A stretch of DNA of 64,000 bases from Rotaria sordida (GCA_905250125.1 CAJNOL010000306.1:101171-165170); one strand, 5' to 3'. Shown: positions 1 through 12,617, counted from the stretch's first letter. Made by a program: numbers and translations. Notes: generated by a model from the letters alone, not told the origin.

Positions 1-971
1 GACTTGAATGATTCGCTACATATAATTCAGTAGAGTACAAGTTCAATTATCAGTTAATGATATAAGACAAAAAACAGTGCATTTCAAGACTTAAAAAGAT
101 TTTAAAGGAGTTGATAACATTTCAAGAGCGGATAGAATCTGTTGTTTATTTCTTGTGATGATGTTAAATGCCAGATAATATACAATAAAGAAATGTACTT
201 AACATTTTATATTAAAAAATTCATTTAATTACTTTAATTGACAAAATAAATTTTATTTCTAAAGAAAAATGGAAAACAAAAATATAACGAGCTATTGATT
301 TAATTGTTTCTTTAATTTCTTACACATTAGTATCTTTGGATAAAAAAAAAAAAATTTTTTTCTCGAATGAAATTAGTCGTCTAAATAGCATGTCTGTCTA
401 ATTTAATTAGAGAGATTCATCGAACTAGAAAATGATCTTGCTATTTTTTTATATTTATTTGTTCAGTGCACACAGTACGAAAATACATTTGCCTGACATT
501 CATCCCATCCGTTGGATTAAGTCTAATAGCAAGAATTTTTCAATCGAATGGCTTATCGTATATACACTGGTGTTCTGTGCCCCTGAATTTTCCATTTATT
601 ACAACTTAAAACTTTTTCTTACTATTATCTTGAAGAATTTCATACACATCAGGTCCTACAGATGTCACTAGTTACGAATGAAATAACACCATTAGTTTCT
701 TTTTTGAATATTTTTCAAATTAGTATGATTTTTAAGTAAATCCAATTTCGTATTATTGAAGAATAATTTATGGTATGAATACGATTAATATTTCTTTACA
801 AAACAAAATAAATAGTGTTAATATTCTATTCGTTATATGTTCTTCCAATAAACATCTTTGGAAATAATGTGTTATGTTTGGGAAACATGTATTTTGGGAA
901 AAAAACCATAAGAAGCTTGAACTAAATCACTTTTCTTTTATTTTCTAGTTCTTAATATTGAATCTTAACTC
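1..971. other. intergenic, nothing recognised
   Basis: AT-rich sequence upstream of the makorin gene. A 79-codon open frame at 432-671 resembles no family I know and has no splice or composition support. No repeat, RNA gene or promoter motif could be defended. Confidence 0.6.
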
Positions 972-2847
972 ATGGCTTCATCAGTTGATGCCATTCATTC
1001 AAATGAATCATCACAAAAACTATGCCGGTTTGTTTTTATTTTAAATATTCGTTCAATCTAAAAAATTTTCGTTTAGATATTTTCTTTCAAATGGATGTCG
1101 TTATGGCGATAAATGTTTCTATTCACATGATCGATCAAATAATCAAGTAAATAATATTTGTCGATATTATTTACGTGGTAAATGTATCTATGGTGATCGA
1201 TGCAGGTATAATCTAATCTATCGAATTATTATTATTACTTTTTTTTTTCATTATAATATTCTTTTCTTATTAAGATATGAACATATACAACCAAAATCAC
1301 AAGTAACTCATTATTCTAATGAACCAACAATAACAAATTCGTTTCAACAAGATTTAAATAATAATCAATCTCAGCCTTTTACTAACATTGATAATGAAGG
1401 TAATATATATTTGTTATAAATAAAATATATAGAAAACTAAACTCAAAACATATTTAATCTTATTATAACTATTTTGACTTAAATTCATCAATCGTTTATT
1501 CGTAGACAATTAAACTATAATTTGATTCTTCGATTAACTGATACTCTATTTTTTGTTTACCTTGTTGCTTACATTCATTATTATAAAACATAATGAGAGT
1601 TCCAAGAAAATTTAGTATATATTGAAATATGATTCTAAACGAAATTATAAAATAAACATTTTCAATACATAAGTTTTATTTTAGAATCAATAAATAATGA
1701 AAAACTTTCTTGTGATGAATCAATTTCTGTTGAAGAAAACGATGTATATTCTCCTAATTTTACTCTTCAATCTTTATGTCCATATGCTGAAAAAGATGGT
1801 TATTGTGAAGCATCAGAAACTGGACGTTATTGTCCATATATTCATGGTGATTTATGTGATCTTTGTGAAATGCCAGTATTACATCCAATAAATGAAAAAC
1901 AACGTGAGCAACATCGAGTTGTAAGAATAGCTAATTTAATTTTTCTTTTTTCTTTCTAATTTTAACAAAAATATTTATTTATTAAAGGAATGTTTAAGAA
2001 AACATGAAGCTGATTGTGAAGAAGCATTTGCAATACAACGTAGTCAAGATAAAAAATGTGGAGTTTGTCTTGAAACAGTATGGGATCGTGATGGTGATAA
2101 ACGTTTTGGTATATTAGAAAATTGTGATCATATTTTTTGTTTGGAATGTATAAGAAAATGGCGTTCATCATCAAATTATGAACATAAAATTGTTAAAGCT
2201 TGGTAAAAAGATAAAAAAAAACGAATGTGTTTTTTTTATAAATTATAAAAGTAATAAATTTATTTTCTATTTTTAGTCCAGAATGTCGAATAAAATCTGA
2301 TTTTATTACACCGACAAAATATTGGCCAGAAAATGATCAAGCAAAAAAAAATTTAATTCAAATTTATAAAGAAAACCTTCAGTAAATGAGAAAGAAAAAA
2401 TAAAAATTAAATTAAATATAATAAAAAATTCTTCTTTGTTTGTTGTTTTTTTTTTCTTATAGAAAAATTCATTGTAAATTTTTTAAACGTGGTGATGGTT
2501 TATGTCCATTTGGATCAAAATGTTTTTATTTACATGTTGATAAACAAGGACAACATGTTCAATTAGATCCACCACGTCGTCGTCAACGTTTCAATATTCA
2601 TGGAGATTTAGAAAATTTTTCTGATGTTCTTATGTTATCGATTTTTTCACCATTTAGTGTTGGAAGAGTTTTTGATGAGTATATTAAAAGTTTTTATTTG
2701 ATTATAAAAGAAAAAAAATTTATTTTGTTTTTGTTTTTTTTGTTTTTAAGATTTGATTTATTATTTGATGATGATGATGATATTGAATCATTTGGATCTT
2801 ATTTAACAGATGACGATGATTTTCGTTTTGCTTATGAACATGATTAA
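972..2847 (+). CDS. MKRN: makorin-like RING E3 ubiquitin ligase
   Basis: Eight exons (972-1027, 1077-1205, 1275-1399, 1685-1920, 1988-2202, 2277-2381, 2463-2678, 2751-2847) join in frame through GT-AG introns into a 392-residue protein. The order of zinc-binding modules is that of makorins. Two N-terminal CCCH fingers come first (C18/C26/C32/H36 and C47/C55/C61/H65). They are followed by the makorin Cys-His block (C135/C144/C153/H157, C161/C164), a C3HC4 RING (from CGVC at 206-209 to CPEC at 254-257) and a final CCCH finger (C293/C303/C309/H313). Makorins are RNA-binding ubiquitin ligases, so RNA-linked ubiquitylation is the inferred role. All metal ligands appear intact. The tail is acidic (DDDDD, DDDD). 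The ATG at 972 is the first in frame and lies just before finger 1. The exact paralogue is not resolved. Confidence 0.93.
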
Positions 2848-3169
2848 TAATGTAGAATTTCGATTGTCATATTAAAATTTATTTAATATTTAACTAAGAC
2901 AATTTATGAAATATTATCATTATTTTACTCAAGTATATATATATATAGTCGATTTTTATGCAAATGTTTTTAAATAACATTCGTATATGTATGTTTGTGT
3001 GCTATGTCAGCTTTAACAACAGTATGTAGTAGCGGATGTATGTTCTTTTTCATTTTTCTTTTTGTAAATTAAATAAGAAATTATTGATATTTGGAATTAT
3101 TTCAGTTTTGTTTATCTTAATAGACATAATGAATATACGATTTTTGTTTTTTTTTAAATTGAAAATATA
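2848..3169. other. makorin 3' flank
   Basis: AT-rich DNA between the makorin stop codon and the transposon at 3170. It includes a short TA run near 2936-2946. No gene seen. Confidence 0.5.
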
Positions 3170-4126
3170 CAGTGGCGGCAAAAATTATTCGTACGATTTC
3201 TTTTTTGATCAAAGATAGTCAAAATATAGACTTTCTAAGATTTGATCGGGATGAAAATAATCATCATGTCATCTAGTATTTACAGTAGAAAAATGAACGT
3301 TATTGATCGAGTTTGTGCTTAATATGAGATTAATCTTTGAAAGTTATGCATGTTTTTAACGCAAAAATTATTCGTACGATTTCGATGATGATGACATTTT
3401 TCATTGTTCTTGATTTCAAAGTATTTAATTATAAAGTCATTGGATACAGAAAAGAACGAGTGACACGTTCGTAGTCTATTTCTGTGGAACTTACGTATGA
3501 AATATGTGATTATACCTTTTGTTCGAGGTTAAAGGCTTCCTGTCACTTACAGACAAGAGTAAAGTACAAGGGTATACACAATTGCAATATGTGACGCATG
3601 GAGAAACTTGATAGTGCAGTCTTATGAAACCAAAATATGGAACTGACGTATTCTTTATGAGCTTAGAAATAATTTTGCATATGGATTTTTATATAATGAC
3701 GTACAGTATTAATAAAAATTGAAATAATTGCCATGAAATGGGATTATGGTTTTTACTAGGTACCTGGGTGTAAATCAAAGATATAACTATATATTTCATA
3801 CGTAAGTTCCACAGAAATAGACTACGAACGTGTCACTCGTTCTTTTCTGTATCCAATGACTTTATAATTAAATACTTTGAAATCAAGAACAATGAAAAAT
3901 GTCATCATCATCGAAATCGTACGAATAATTTTTGCGTTAAAAACATGCATAACTTTCAAAGATTAATCTCATATTAAGCACAAACTCGATCAATAACATT
4001 CATTTTTCTACTGTAAATACTAGATGACATGATGATTATTTTCATCCCGATCAAATCTTAGAAAGTCTATATTTTGACTATCTTTGATCAAAAAAGAAAT
4101 CGTACGAATAATTTTTGCCGCCACTG
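3170..4126. mobile_element. non-autonomous Tc1/mariner-like element with ~350-bp inverted repeats
   Basis: The element begins CAGTGGCGGCAAAAATTATT and ends with the reverse complement. It is flanked on both sides by TA (3168-3169 and 4127-4128), the target site used by Tc1/mariner transposons. Arms 3170-3517 and 3779-4126 are near-perfect reverse complements, with a spacer of about 260 bp that has no transposase-like reading frame. Inside each arm the core GCAAAAATTATTCGTACGAT occurs twice, about 185 bp apart. This matches the IR/DR layout of some Tc1 elements, where two direct repeats per arm bind transposase. The high arm identity suggests recent activity or conversion between arms. Confidence 0.88.
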
Positions 4127-6728
4127 TATTTGTTTCTTAGGAGTCAATATGAAAATTTTAGTTATTTTGTTTTCTTTTTGAAAATAAGTTTGATCTTGTT
4201 TAATTCCTTTTTACAAAAGTTTTTAGAAAAATTGTGCAATAGTTTGGAAAGAATTAATTGAAATCAGAATTTTATGTTTATTCAGAAATGACTCTATTGA
4301 AAACAAAAGATCGTATTGATTGAAAATCCACTTGATTTAATACATGAAAGCATGTTTTGTTATTGGTCAAATTTTCCAGAGAAAAATTCGTTTTACATAA
4401 TCTGTTATTTATTTTTGTGAAAGACGATCTAAAACGAGTGATGGAAGTATATTGGGTAGAAATTTACATTCCCACAGGCTGTGACAGACATTGTTGATAT
4501 ACGATTATAGATCGTATATTCATGATAGTTTGTTATAATAAATTTTATAGAGAGTTTCGAATACATAGTTAATTGTTGATAATCATCGATAAATCAATTT
4601 AATTCTTTACCTCCGAATGTCCACTGACGTAAATATTAGCAAAAATATCATCGCAAAAAACAATGAATCATGTGATCCATAAATAACTCTCTATTGATTA
4701 CAGAGAATTTTATGAACTATCACTTGCGAAAAATTAAATATTATTTTGTTTCATTGCCATGTTTCTGCAAAACATAAGATACAAAATCGATAAGTTTGAA
4801 AAAAATAAAATTTTCCTTAGAAATCTTTTCTACTTACGGACAAAATACATCGTGAAAACATGTTATCTGATATGTATCGACAAGTATGTTTACTAGAGAA
4901 TCGAATACATTTCACAAATTTTCCCATAGATTGACAGATAAAAGATGCTAAACAATTAAATAGATCTTGCAATGTTCATTGGAATGTAAAAAGAAGAATG
5001 ATATATATCGTGCATATTTTTTTTGTACATCTAATTACATTAGAAGTCGAACAATACGCTGTCCCAGGATGAATTGCACTAAATCTTGATGCTTTTTCCT
5101 TTTACTTCATAAGCATAAAGAGTTTTCTTTATATGCTAAAGGATAGAGAATTTCAAATTGTGCAAAACTGTCAATTTTGTTTTTTCGAAATAAATTTAAT
5201 CTTATCGGTGCCAAATTTAAAAGATTCATGTCCACTTAGCCATTCAACTGCAATCTCCTATTCTCTATTGATACTTATTGATTTTTCTAACGTTGATGCT
5301 AAAAGTAAATTAACTGAGGAGATCCCCTCAAAAATCTAACTTCTACGGAGTACATGATGTATGGATGAAACTTTCCATAGACGTTCACCTCATGGAAATA
5401 CATTAATAAAAAAAATTTTACGTCTCTATATCTTACCGTTCAGGAGATTTCTAGAAACCAAGTTGCAAAACAGGGCTTTTATGCGAACAAATTTTTCGTC
5501 AAAATATCTTAATCTGCAGAGCTTGGGTTGTTTTCATTTGAAAGAGAACTCCTTACTGTTTTGGATGAGTGAAAGGATTTTTTTCTAAATTTTACTCTAT
5601 TTCATTTTCCTGATCATTAAAATTTCAAACATCTGGAATGTCTAGGCATGGTTTTCTGGAAAACTCAGAACCTATCTAGCATTGAAGATTAAGTATAGAA
5701 TTCCTTTTATTCATCTAGAGGACTACGTAATATCTATCAATTAAAAAAACCACAGCTCTTTAGAAGGAAGTGTATTGAGAAAAAATTTGCCCGCAGTTTG
5801 ATCATCACCGAAAAACACCCAATTTTAAGAAAAACATAAGAGAAGTTTCTTTTATATAGTCTTTCTACTATTACTTAAAATGGAGTTGAAGCATAAATAT
5901 ATTACATGTCAATCGAAGCACTTGTGTATGTACATTAGATTGTCTTCTTGTACGAGATACATCGCAATAGATTATATTACGATTGCCTTTATATCTGTTA
6001 TGCCATTCAACAATATAATAAAGATAGAAGAATAACAAATTAATTTTTTTCAATTCGCTTGTGGCTTCACAATTTTTTTAACGATTGATGATGATGGTTA
6101 GCTTTTACTAGTAACTCATAAAAAATATGGTATTTTATTTTATATAAAACAACTATTTTGAGGGTGTGAATGTGGGTGAAGAAAAGATCTACACCAATAC
6201 TCTCATGTTATTGTAGAATTCAAAAAAGTGTTTCTAAAATTCACAATATTTGATTACCTTTGATAAATATTTGTTCACGTTTGAGATCTAACTCGGGAAA
6301 AAAAATTTACTGATTGCTCCAGGCATCATTATTTATCCAAATAGTTTCAAAGATCATTCATAAAACCACTCAAAACCTTCAAGAATTAAAACTATTTTTA
6401 TAAATTCGTACACTAGGCAACTCAGACAACGTGCTCATATGTTTATCTCAAAAATCATTTTTTTGATGAAAATCGAGTTTTCTGAATGGAAGGAGAACCT
6501 TAATACCAATAGATAGAGAATTTTATGCTCTGTACCTCTACGACCTTTTAAAGGTTTCTGAGGATGGCGTTTAAGAGAAAAACACTTAGAACTAAGAACT
6601 ATCCGTAATTTTCAGTACACTTTGAAAAATCATGTTTTCAAAGGCTAGACGTGCTCTATGAAAGATTTATTTTTATGCTTTTGGATGTCCGATAGAGCCC
6701 ATCGAGCTGATGAAGAATATCACCTTTT
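4127..6728. other. intergenic, mostly unrecognised
   Basis: AT-rich, no gene recognised. Open frames of 60-75 codons at 5133-5339, 5361-5588 and 5871-6053 (-) have no family resemblance and no splice support. One short hairpin at 6160-6205 is listed separately. Confidence 0.5.
6160..6205. repeat. TGTGGG-containing hairpin, copy A
   Basis: Short imperfect inverted repeat. A GGGTGTGAATGTGGGTGAAG arm is followed by AAGATCTACACC and a C-rich return arm. It resembles the sequences at 23404-23450 and 30297-30342 in arm content and in the central AGAT/ATCT core. It is the most diverged of the three copies. Confidence 0.5.
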
Positions 6729-6965
6729 TATCGACCCAGATGGAAAAATCTGACGAACATCGTACAAGTTCTTACCGATAATTGGATGTTGTAAAATTTA
6801 TACTGTATGATCTTATGAAACCGTAAAATATCTTATTTTAAGATTTAGTATGCTTCTTACTGTAAGATGCTAATGTAAATCTTACACGATTCTTACTATA
6901 AGATTCTTGCAAAATCTGAGGATCCGAATCTTATAAGGTTTTGTAAGATCATATTTTTAGGTTTT
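6729..6965. repeat. diverged copy of the 8263-8545 palindromic element
   Basis: Starts with GACCCAGATGGAAAAATCTG, close to the CACCCAGGTCAAAAAATCTG start of the element at 8263. It shares internal pieces such as the CTTACTGTAAGAT and CTTACTATAAGATTCTTG type motifs. The right terminal repeat is not clear, so this copy is probably truncated or decayed. Confidence 0.5.
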
Positions 6966-8262
6966 TCTAATGCTATTAATCTCTATAATCATAGTTTTAT
7001 GTATTTTAAATAAATATTCAATAGATTGAAAACAGTCTAATTTAAACATCACGTTCTTTCGAATTAAAAAAAAGATTTTTTTGTACAGCATTTACGATCT
7101 ATAAGTCTCCAACGTAGAGGACTCATAATTCAATCATAATTACAATAGACTATATGAAGAAGGATGAACTGTTATAAATTGATTTTAAGTTTTAATTGGT
7201 TTAAGAAGAATGTATATTGTATTATTTTTCAGAATAGAGGTAAAAATGCTTCCATATTCATTTATAATACTAAATTAATTCAGTTCTATGTTTTAGACAT
7301 TAAACAATCTTATCAAACTTAATTAATTCTTTTTGTATTTTGTCGATTATTATTCTTAATTTTTTTTTTTGATTTATTTTAATTCAAATTAATGATATAA
7401 GCTTTTTTTAAAATCTAGTTTAAATGATGTGAAACAAAACTAATTCCATTTATTATAAATATTATAATTTAGTTCAGTTGATTAAAATTAGTCTAAAAGG
7501 ATCGTATATTTACAACAAATATAAAATGAAATGAATGGAATGGAATTATATTACTTTATTTTTATTTTAATTAAAATAAATTTAATCTAATAAAACTATT
7601 GTGTTTGTTTTATTTTAAAACAAAATGATTTAATCTGTTAGCATTGTTTTAGTTATAGTATCATGAAGTGAATTATTCTTAACATAGTTCATTTTGTTTT
7701 CATTAAAGTAAAGTCAAGGCTATTAGAGTTATTTATTTACGATTAAAATAATACGTGACAATTTAATTTAGAAATAGGTTTCTTTTTTATTTAAATTATA
7801 CTTATTTCTTCATTTTAGGCCAGTTTTCACGATTGAATTACATCGCAGTAACTAGTTGTATAATTGCAATTATTTTTTTATTTTTTTATTTCAGCTCATA
7901 TCAATGACGTATTTAATATAAGTAAATCTTTTTTTGATTGAAATTATTATTTTTTATTTGGATCATTCAGTCGGTTAAACTCAAAAGAAAATTTTTTTTC
8001 TATAATTTTGTGTTTTACTTATGCATTACAAGTGAATATTTATGTCTTTTTTGTTTTTTTTTTGTAATTCTTATAAATAAATATATGTACGGGTTACTAT
8101 AGATCAAATACAATGTTGAAAACCTCAAGCATTATAGAAGTCAGAAATGGGTCAAATCAGCTATACAATGCTCTATGAAGCTCTGGAAAATCATGCATGA
8201 ATTATTTAAGATCTTGCACTATCAGACGTAAAGATCGTACAGGACGATATTATCAGAAATAT
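6966..8262. other. intergenic, nothing recognised
   Basis: Very AT-rich DNA with long A and T runs. No gene or clear repeat seen. Confidence 0.5.
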
Positions 8263-8545
8263 CCACCCAGGTCAAAAAATCTGACATTAAATCTTGTACG
8301 ATCATATGAAATCGTACAAAAAATCGTGGTCTCAAAAATCTTACATCAATTTTTACTGTAAGATTCTTGTCAGATCCTACCGTCGCATTAGATTCTCTAT
8401 AATCTTATAGGAAGATCTGGTAGGGCAACAAGATCTGTCACGAATCTTACAGTGCGATTTAATGTAAGATTTCTGAGATCACGATTTTTTGTACGATTTC
8501 ACCTGATCTTACCCGATCTGATGTCTGATTTTTTGACCTGGGTGG
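8263..8545. mobile_element. short palindromic MITE-like element
   Basis: About 283 bp with matching ends (CCACCCAGGTCAAAAAATCT against its reverse complement at 8525-8545). The arms remain complementary over roughly 80 bp and include AATCGTACAAAAAATCGTG-like stretches. No reading frame. A convincing target-site duplication was not found, so the superfamily is unknown. Related sequence lies at 6729. The DNA just after it (8560-8680) has more GTACAAGATCGTA-type palindromic words. Confidence 0.7.
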
Positions 8546-8845
8546 TGGCTTTTTGATTGTCATATGAAATTGTACAAGATCGTATGCGATTTTCATACGA
8601 TCTTGTGTGATCATGTAAAATTATACAGTATGTTTCTATATGATCTTGAAAGAATCATACAAGATCTTGTAGTCGGATTGTTTCATCTTGGCTACTATCA
8701 TCATATGTTGTATTATTAGCATTGTCGACCATTTCATCATCTTAATAAGAAAACAACTTTTTATCTAATCATTTCTATTCGAATTATCCTCTTGTTTTGA
8801 CGTTAGATTGAATTCCATAATCTGTCCCTGCTGTTTTTTTATTTA

Positions 8846-10122
8846 CAGTATCCGCCATAAGTGGACGCGAGCTCTTTTCGTTGTTTAACAGTGATCGTTC
8901 TTTGATCTTTTTGGTTTGTTTGAATGGACTAGTCACACTTATCATCCGATATAAATAGGAACATTTATACTCATTCTATTATCAATTTATAACTTAATAG
9001 AAAATGAACCTTTTTTTTAAAGGAAAGACGAGAAATTATTTTTCTATAAAGACAAAGCTATTCCTCACATATGTCAAATAGTGATATTTCACGGTATCTA
9101 TACGAATCAGTGAGTAATTGTAAAATGTAGGCTTAAAAGGTATGAAATAGGTGGCGACGTATAAGTTGCATAAAATCCGGTCTATATCGGAAAAAAATAC
9201 GCAACGATTCAATTCATGATAGCTCAACATTCAATCGAATCTGTCGGTCAAATTGCGTTTAGATTATCATAGAAAGATATAAAAATTAGTAAAACCACAT
9301 TAAGAAGAAGATTTAAAGAGATTGGTGTACATTCGATGAAACCGACTTCGAAACCGTTGCTAACAAGTGACGATGTTTTAAAAAAGACTCCAGCAGAATA
9401 TAAAACTCGAAGACTGTGATCCAAGTAAAAATGTCTGAGCATTAATGGAACTCAGAATAAACAAAGAACCGTATATATCAATAAATAATTTTATTGAAAG
9501 AATAAAAAAACGAATGGAGAAACTTAGCTAATGAATTTGCTAAAAATTAGGCGATTCTATGGAAAATAGAGTAGCATTAATTGAAATAAAAAGCGATTAT
9601 ATTAATTATGAAGTATTAAGGATTTATTCTTCCTTATGAACTATATATGTGGATGTTTATTTTTTTTCTCTTTCTGTTATGTGCCTGTTTCTTCAGTTCT
9701 TCTTGATCGTTGAAAATTGTTCATCCGTTTCCTTTCATTATATACTCTACATTCATTTCTATTCTCTCTCGGTCAATAAACATTGATATTGACCTTGATC
9801 CTTTTTTTATTCTTTTGTGCATTAACTTTTCTATTGCATATTTTATAATATGTGATACGCTTATCATCATATATACATATATATTCTTTGTTCTATTTGA
9901 AAAGGACGGTTATTGTTCGCATTCACTTCTTCTAGATTCTTCCATTCTTTCGCGCTTTCATTCTTCAGCATTGAAATCAAAATTGAACTTACGTTCAACA
10001 AAAAATACAAAATTTACATGAAAATGATGCACATATAATGCAGATTTCATAAATAAAATATAACCAAATAATTCCTTTGTCTTGTTCATTTTTTCAATCG
10101 TGGCCACTTATGGTGGGTACTG
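8846..10122. mobile_element. decayed Tc1/mariner-like transposon
   Basis: The terminal repeats CAGTATCCGCCATAAGTGG (left) and the reverse complement of CCACTTATGGTGGGTACTG (right) face each other 1,277 bp apart. Both sides carry a flanking TA (8844-8845, 10123-10124). CAGT ends, TA target and length of about 1.3 kb are typical of Tc1 elements. The interior carries a broken transposase fragment on the plus strand. The rest is degenerate, so the element cannot be autonomous. Confidence 0.8.
9205..9440 (+). pseudogene. Tc1-like transposase fragment
   Basis: The frame through 9297 reads TLRRRFKEIGVHSMKPTSKP and continues LLTSDDVLKK. This is the end of the N-terminal helix-turn-helix region of Tc1 transposases (usual form TxRRRLkeaGl..rKPLLt). 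Upstream in the same frame an IQFMIAQHSIESVGQIAFRLS segment is followed by a stop. No catalytic DDE region is recognisable downstream. It lies inside the TA-flanked element 8846-10122, which confirms its origin. Confidence 0.75.
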
Positions 10123-10326
10123 TAATGAACCAATTTATTCAGAATTGAGTGCTAACATAAAAAATAACTAGGACTTACCAGCTAATCATGGTTTTCCAAA
10201 AGAAAAATTTTGATGAAAAGTGTGCAGCACTTTATTCAGCTATAATTTTATTAATAATTGGTATGTACAGAGAAAGGAAAAAACAAGAGAATTATTTAAA
10301 TAAACTTTGTTTATTTCTTTTGAAAT

Positions 10327-11053
10327 AGTAATTTTACTTTCGCTTATGATAAATTAAATCATTTATATAAAGATGATCTTATTAAACTATCAAGTGAAAT
10401 ATCCATATCACTTACCGGACAATTTATTACTTCTAAACAAGCAGCATTTATGAATCCTTCAGTGGTGACTAGATCAGATTCAAGAGCTACAGATAGTTTT
10501 TCATTATGTTCAAGTTGGATGCAAGCAACAATGGTTTTTATATAAGCCATTGAATTTTTTACCATCGTTTAATTTAAGTATATTTACATTCTCAAGTATT
10601 ACACTTTCGGGTACCATTGGCATGTTATCATCTAGTGCTGGATTTAATTTTAATACACAAGGTTATGTTTATTTTCCATGAGGTTGTAATAATGAAAGAA
10701 AATATTCAATTCATGTTGCTCTTCATGGATGTAAACAAAGTTTGTTTTCTTTTTCATTTTATTGCTTTTATATAATTTAATTGTTTTTCTTTTCTTAGGT
10801 AAATCACTTATTAGTAATGTATTTGTTAAAAAAGCAGGTTGTTTGAAAGTTGCTGAATTAAATAATATAATTGTATTATTTCCACAAGTCATTCAATCAA
10901 CATGAAATCCTCAAAATTCAAATGGTTGTTTTTGATTGTTGAGGTTATAATTCTGTTAATTATACTAATAAATTAGGTACCCAAATGTTAGGCATCAAGA
11001 AAATGATTGATGCTGTACAAACTATTAATACTACTTCAGTTTTTAAACGATAA
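10327..11053 (+). pseudogene. PHB-depolymerase-like esterase, broken
   Basis: Plus-strand frames recover long stretches typical of extracellular poly(3-hydroxybutyrate) depolymerases. These include SGTIG..SSAGFNFNTQGYVYFP, then [12 protein letters not shown], then [13 protein letters not shown], then NPQNSNGC followed by [16 protein letters not shown] and a natural-looking end at 11053. A likely intron remnant lies near 10738-10799. The gene is dead here. TGA stops interrupt it after YVYFP and before NPQN, a one-base shift and a further stop fall in the usual NGCxDWWGY motif, and the first half with the catalytic serine is missing. Such enzymes are mainly bacterial and fungal, so acquisition by horizontal transfer is an inference that needs a tree. 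Confidence 0.75.
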
Positions 11054-11359
11054 ATTTTGAAATTTTGTTAAGTATAAAATTGAAAGATTTATTACATTTC
11101 AAATAAATAATCCAAGTCATGTACACTACAAAAATCTTTTATAGAAACGTTGAAATTCTAGACCACTTCGTGAGTGAGATGCACTGAAAATAAATTCTCA
11201 TGTTTCTACTTGTTATATATCTTATGTTCTTGTTCAATTTAAATTTTCTTTGTTATTACGTTATGTTTCATTAATAATTTCATGAGTATCTATTCGTGTC
11301 AATGTAATATTCTTTACTCTCTTGATGTATCATTATCTAATAAACAAACAAAAAGATAC
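11054..11359. other. intergenic
   Basis: AT-rich spacer between the depolymerase pseudogene and the first tRNA. The A-run just left of the tRNA serves as its terminator on the minus strand. Confidence 0.5.
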
Positions 11360-11448
11360 TCCCGCGAACCGGAGTCGAACCAGTGACCTAAAGATTACAG
11401 TTATTATACATCTACAGTCTTCCGCTCTACCAACTGAGCTATCGCGGG
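11360..11448 (-). tRNA. tRNA-Tyr (GUA) with intron, copy 1
   Basis: Read on the minus strand, it folds as a full cloverleaf with acceptor stem CCCGCGA pairing with TCGCGGG, D-arm TAGCTCAGTTGGTAGAGC, anticodon loop CTGTAGA (anticodon GTA) and T-arm CTGGTTCGACTCCGG. Discriminator A is at 11360. A 16-nt intron at 11396-11411 sits one base 3' of the anticodon, the usual place in eukaryotic tRNA-Tyr. The mature length is 73 nt. The minus-strand T-run right after the gene fits Pol III termination. Box A and Box B are intact. The gene is identical to the copy at 12618. Confidence 0.96.
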
Positions 11449-12617
11449 ATTGTTATATCTACTTTTAAGAATGAACGACCCAAGGTTAAATATTTAAGTG
11501 ACTTAGATATTTCAATTAAGTTTTCTCTATTAATTTCTGTCAATAAATTAAAAACTATAGATTATAATGGCAAAATTATGTGCAATATTTCATTCAAAAC
11601 CTACACGATCATCAATACTAATACAAATAAAGAATAAAATCATAATACCATATATCAATAGTTATGTAAATCCTAATACTTGAATGAGTATGATGGTTGC
11701 AACACTATTTGAATAAACTATTAGATCTACAATAGAAACTGCTGTTTATATACTTTCTAATTGAATTGTATAAAATAATCTATTTTAAATTATAAACTAT
11801 TTAAATAAAAAAGTTATTATGTCCTAGAAGATAATTTTACTCCTTCAAATAATAGAATATCATATGTGATCAAATTTTTTTCATTCTATAGATGTATAAG
11901 GCAATAACAGCATCGTATCTAATCGAAATGTATTTAACTACACCTGTTGCCATTATTTCGTCAGATGGCTCCTTTAAATTATAATACATATACAGTCGAT
12001 GTGATTCTTCCATGAAATCATTTTATATGTAGTCAATCAAAATCATCAATATTTCTGGTTGCATATTATCACATGATTCTAATAAAAATAAAATTGTCTA
12101 AATTATGATATACTACAGAATAAATTAAAACGAAAAATCTCTTTTAATAAAAGTATGTGTTTCAATAAAAATAAATATTCGACATATATTAGTTTTTCTA
12201 GATACAATACAAAATAATATCAACGAGTTGATAAATCAAACAAATATTATAGTAATATTAGATATCAATAATTCTAAAATTAATTCAATACAACATTTAA
12301 TTTTAACAATCAATGAAAAAAAAACCTATCAATCAAGATATGTTAATATAGAGAAAAAAATAAATATATATATATATATTGTTCGTCTTCTCATCGTTAT
12401 ACTCGTTGACTTGATGCAATATTAGGAAAACAATTCTGAAATATTGAATTATTTTTTTAGATTCAATTCGAATAATTTCCATTAAAATAAAAATTTAATG
12501 ATAATCAATCAAAATTAGTTGTATCTATTTATTTTCTTTTACGAACAAAAAAAAAATTTAATACTATTATTCATCAATGAAGAATAATTTATTTGAAAGA
12601 AAAGAAAAAAAAATGAG
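11449..12617. other. intergenic between tRNA-Tyr copies
   Basis: AT-rich DNA without a recognised gene. The 65-codon frame at 12228-12425 looks like chance. The sequences bordering the two tRNAs do not match each other beyond the genes themselves. Confidence 0.5.

Noticed and set aside
5133-5588. Two consecutive plus-strand frames (68 and 75 codons)
   Set aside because: No recognisable motif and no splice sites joining them.
9710-10021. 103-codon plus-strand frame inside the decayed Tc1 element
   Set aside because: Hydrophobic low-complexity product in AT-rich relic DNA; does not match transposase.
10677-10910. Recoded TGA as tryptophan in the depolymerase
   Set aside because: Only one of the TGA codons falls where Trp is usual, a frameshift is also present, and intact neighbours do not use TGA as a sense codon; ordinary pseudogene decay explains it.
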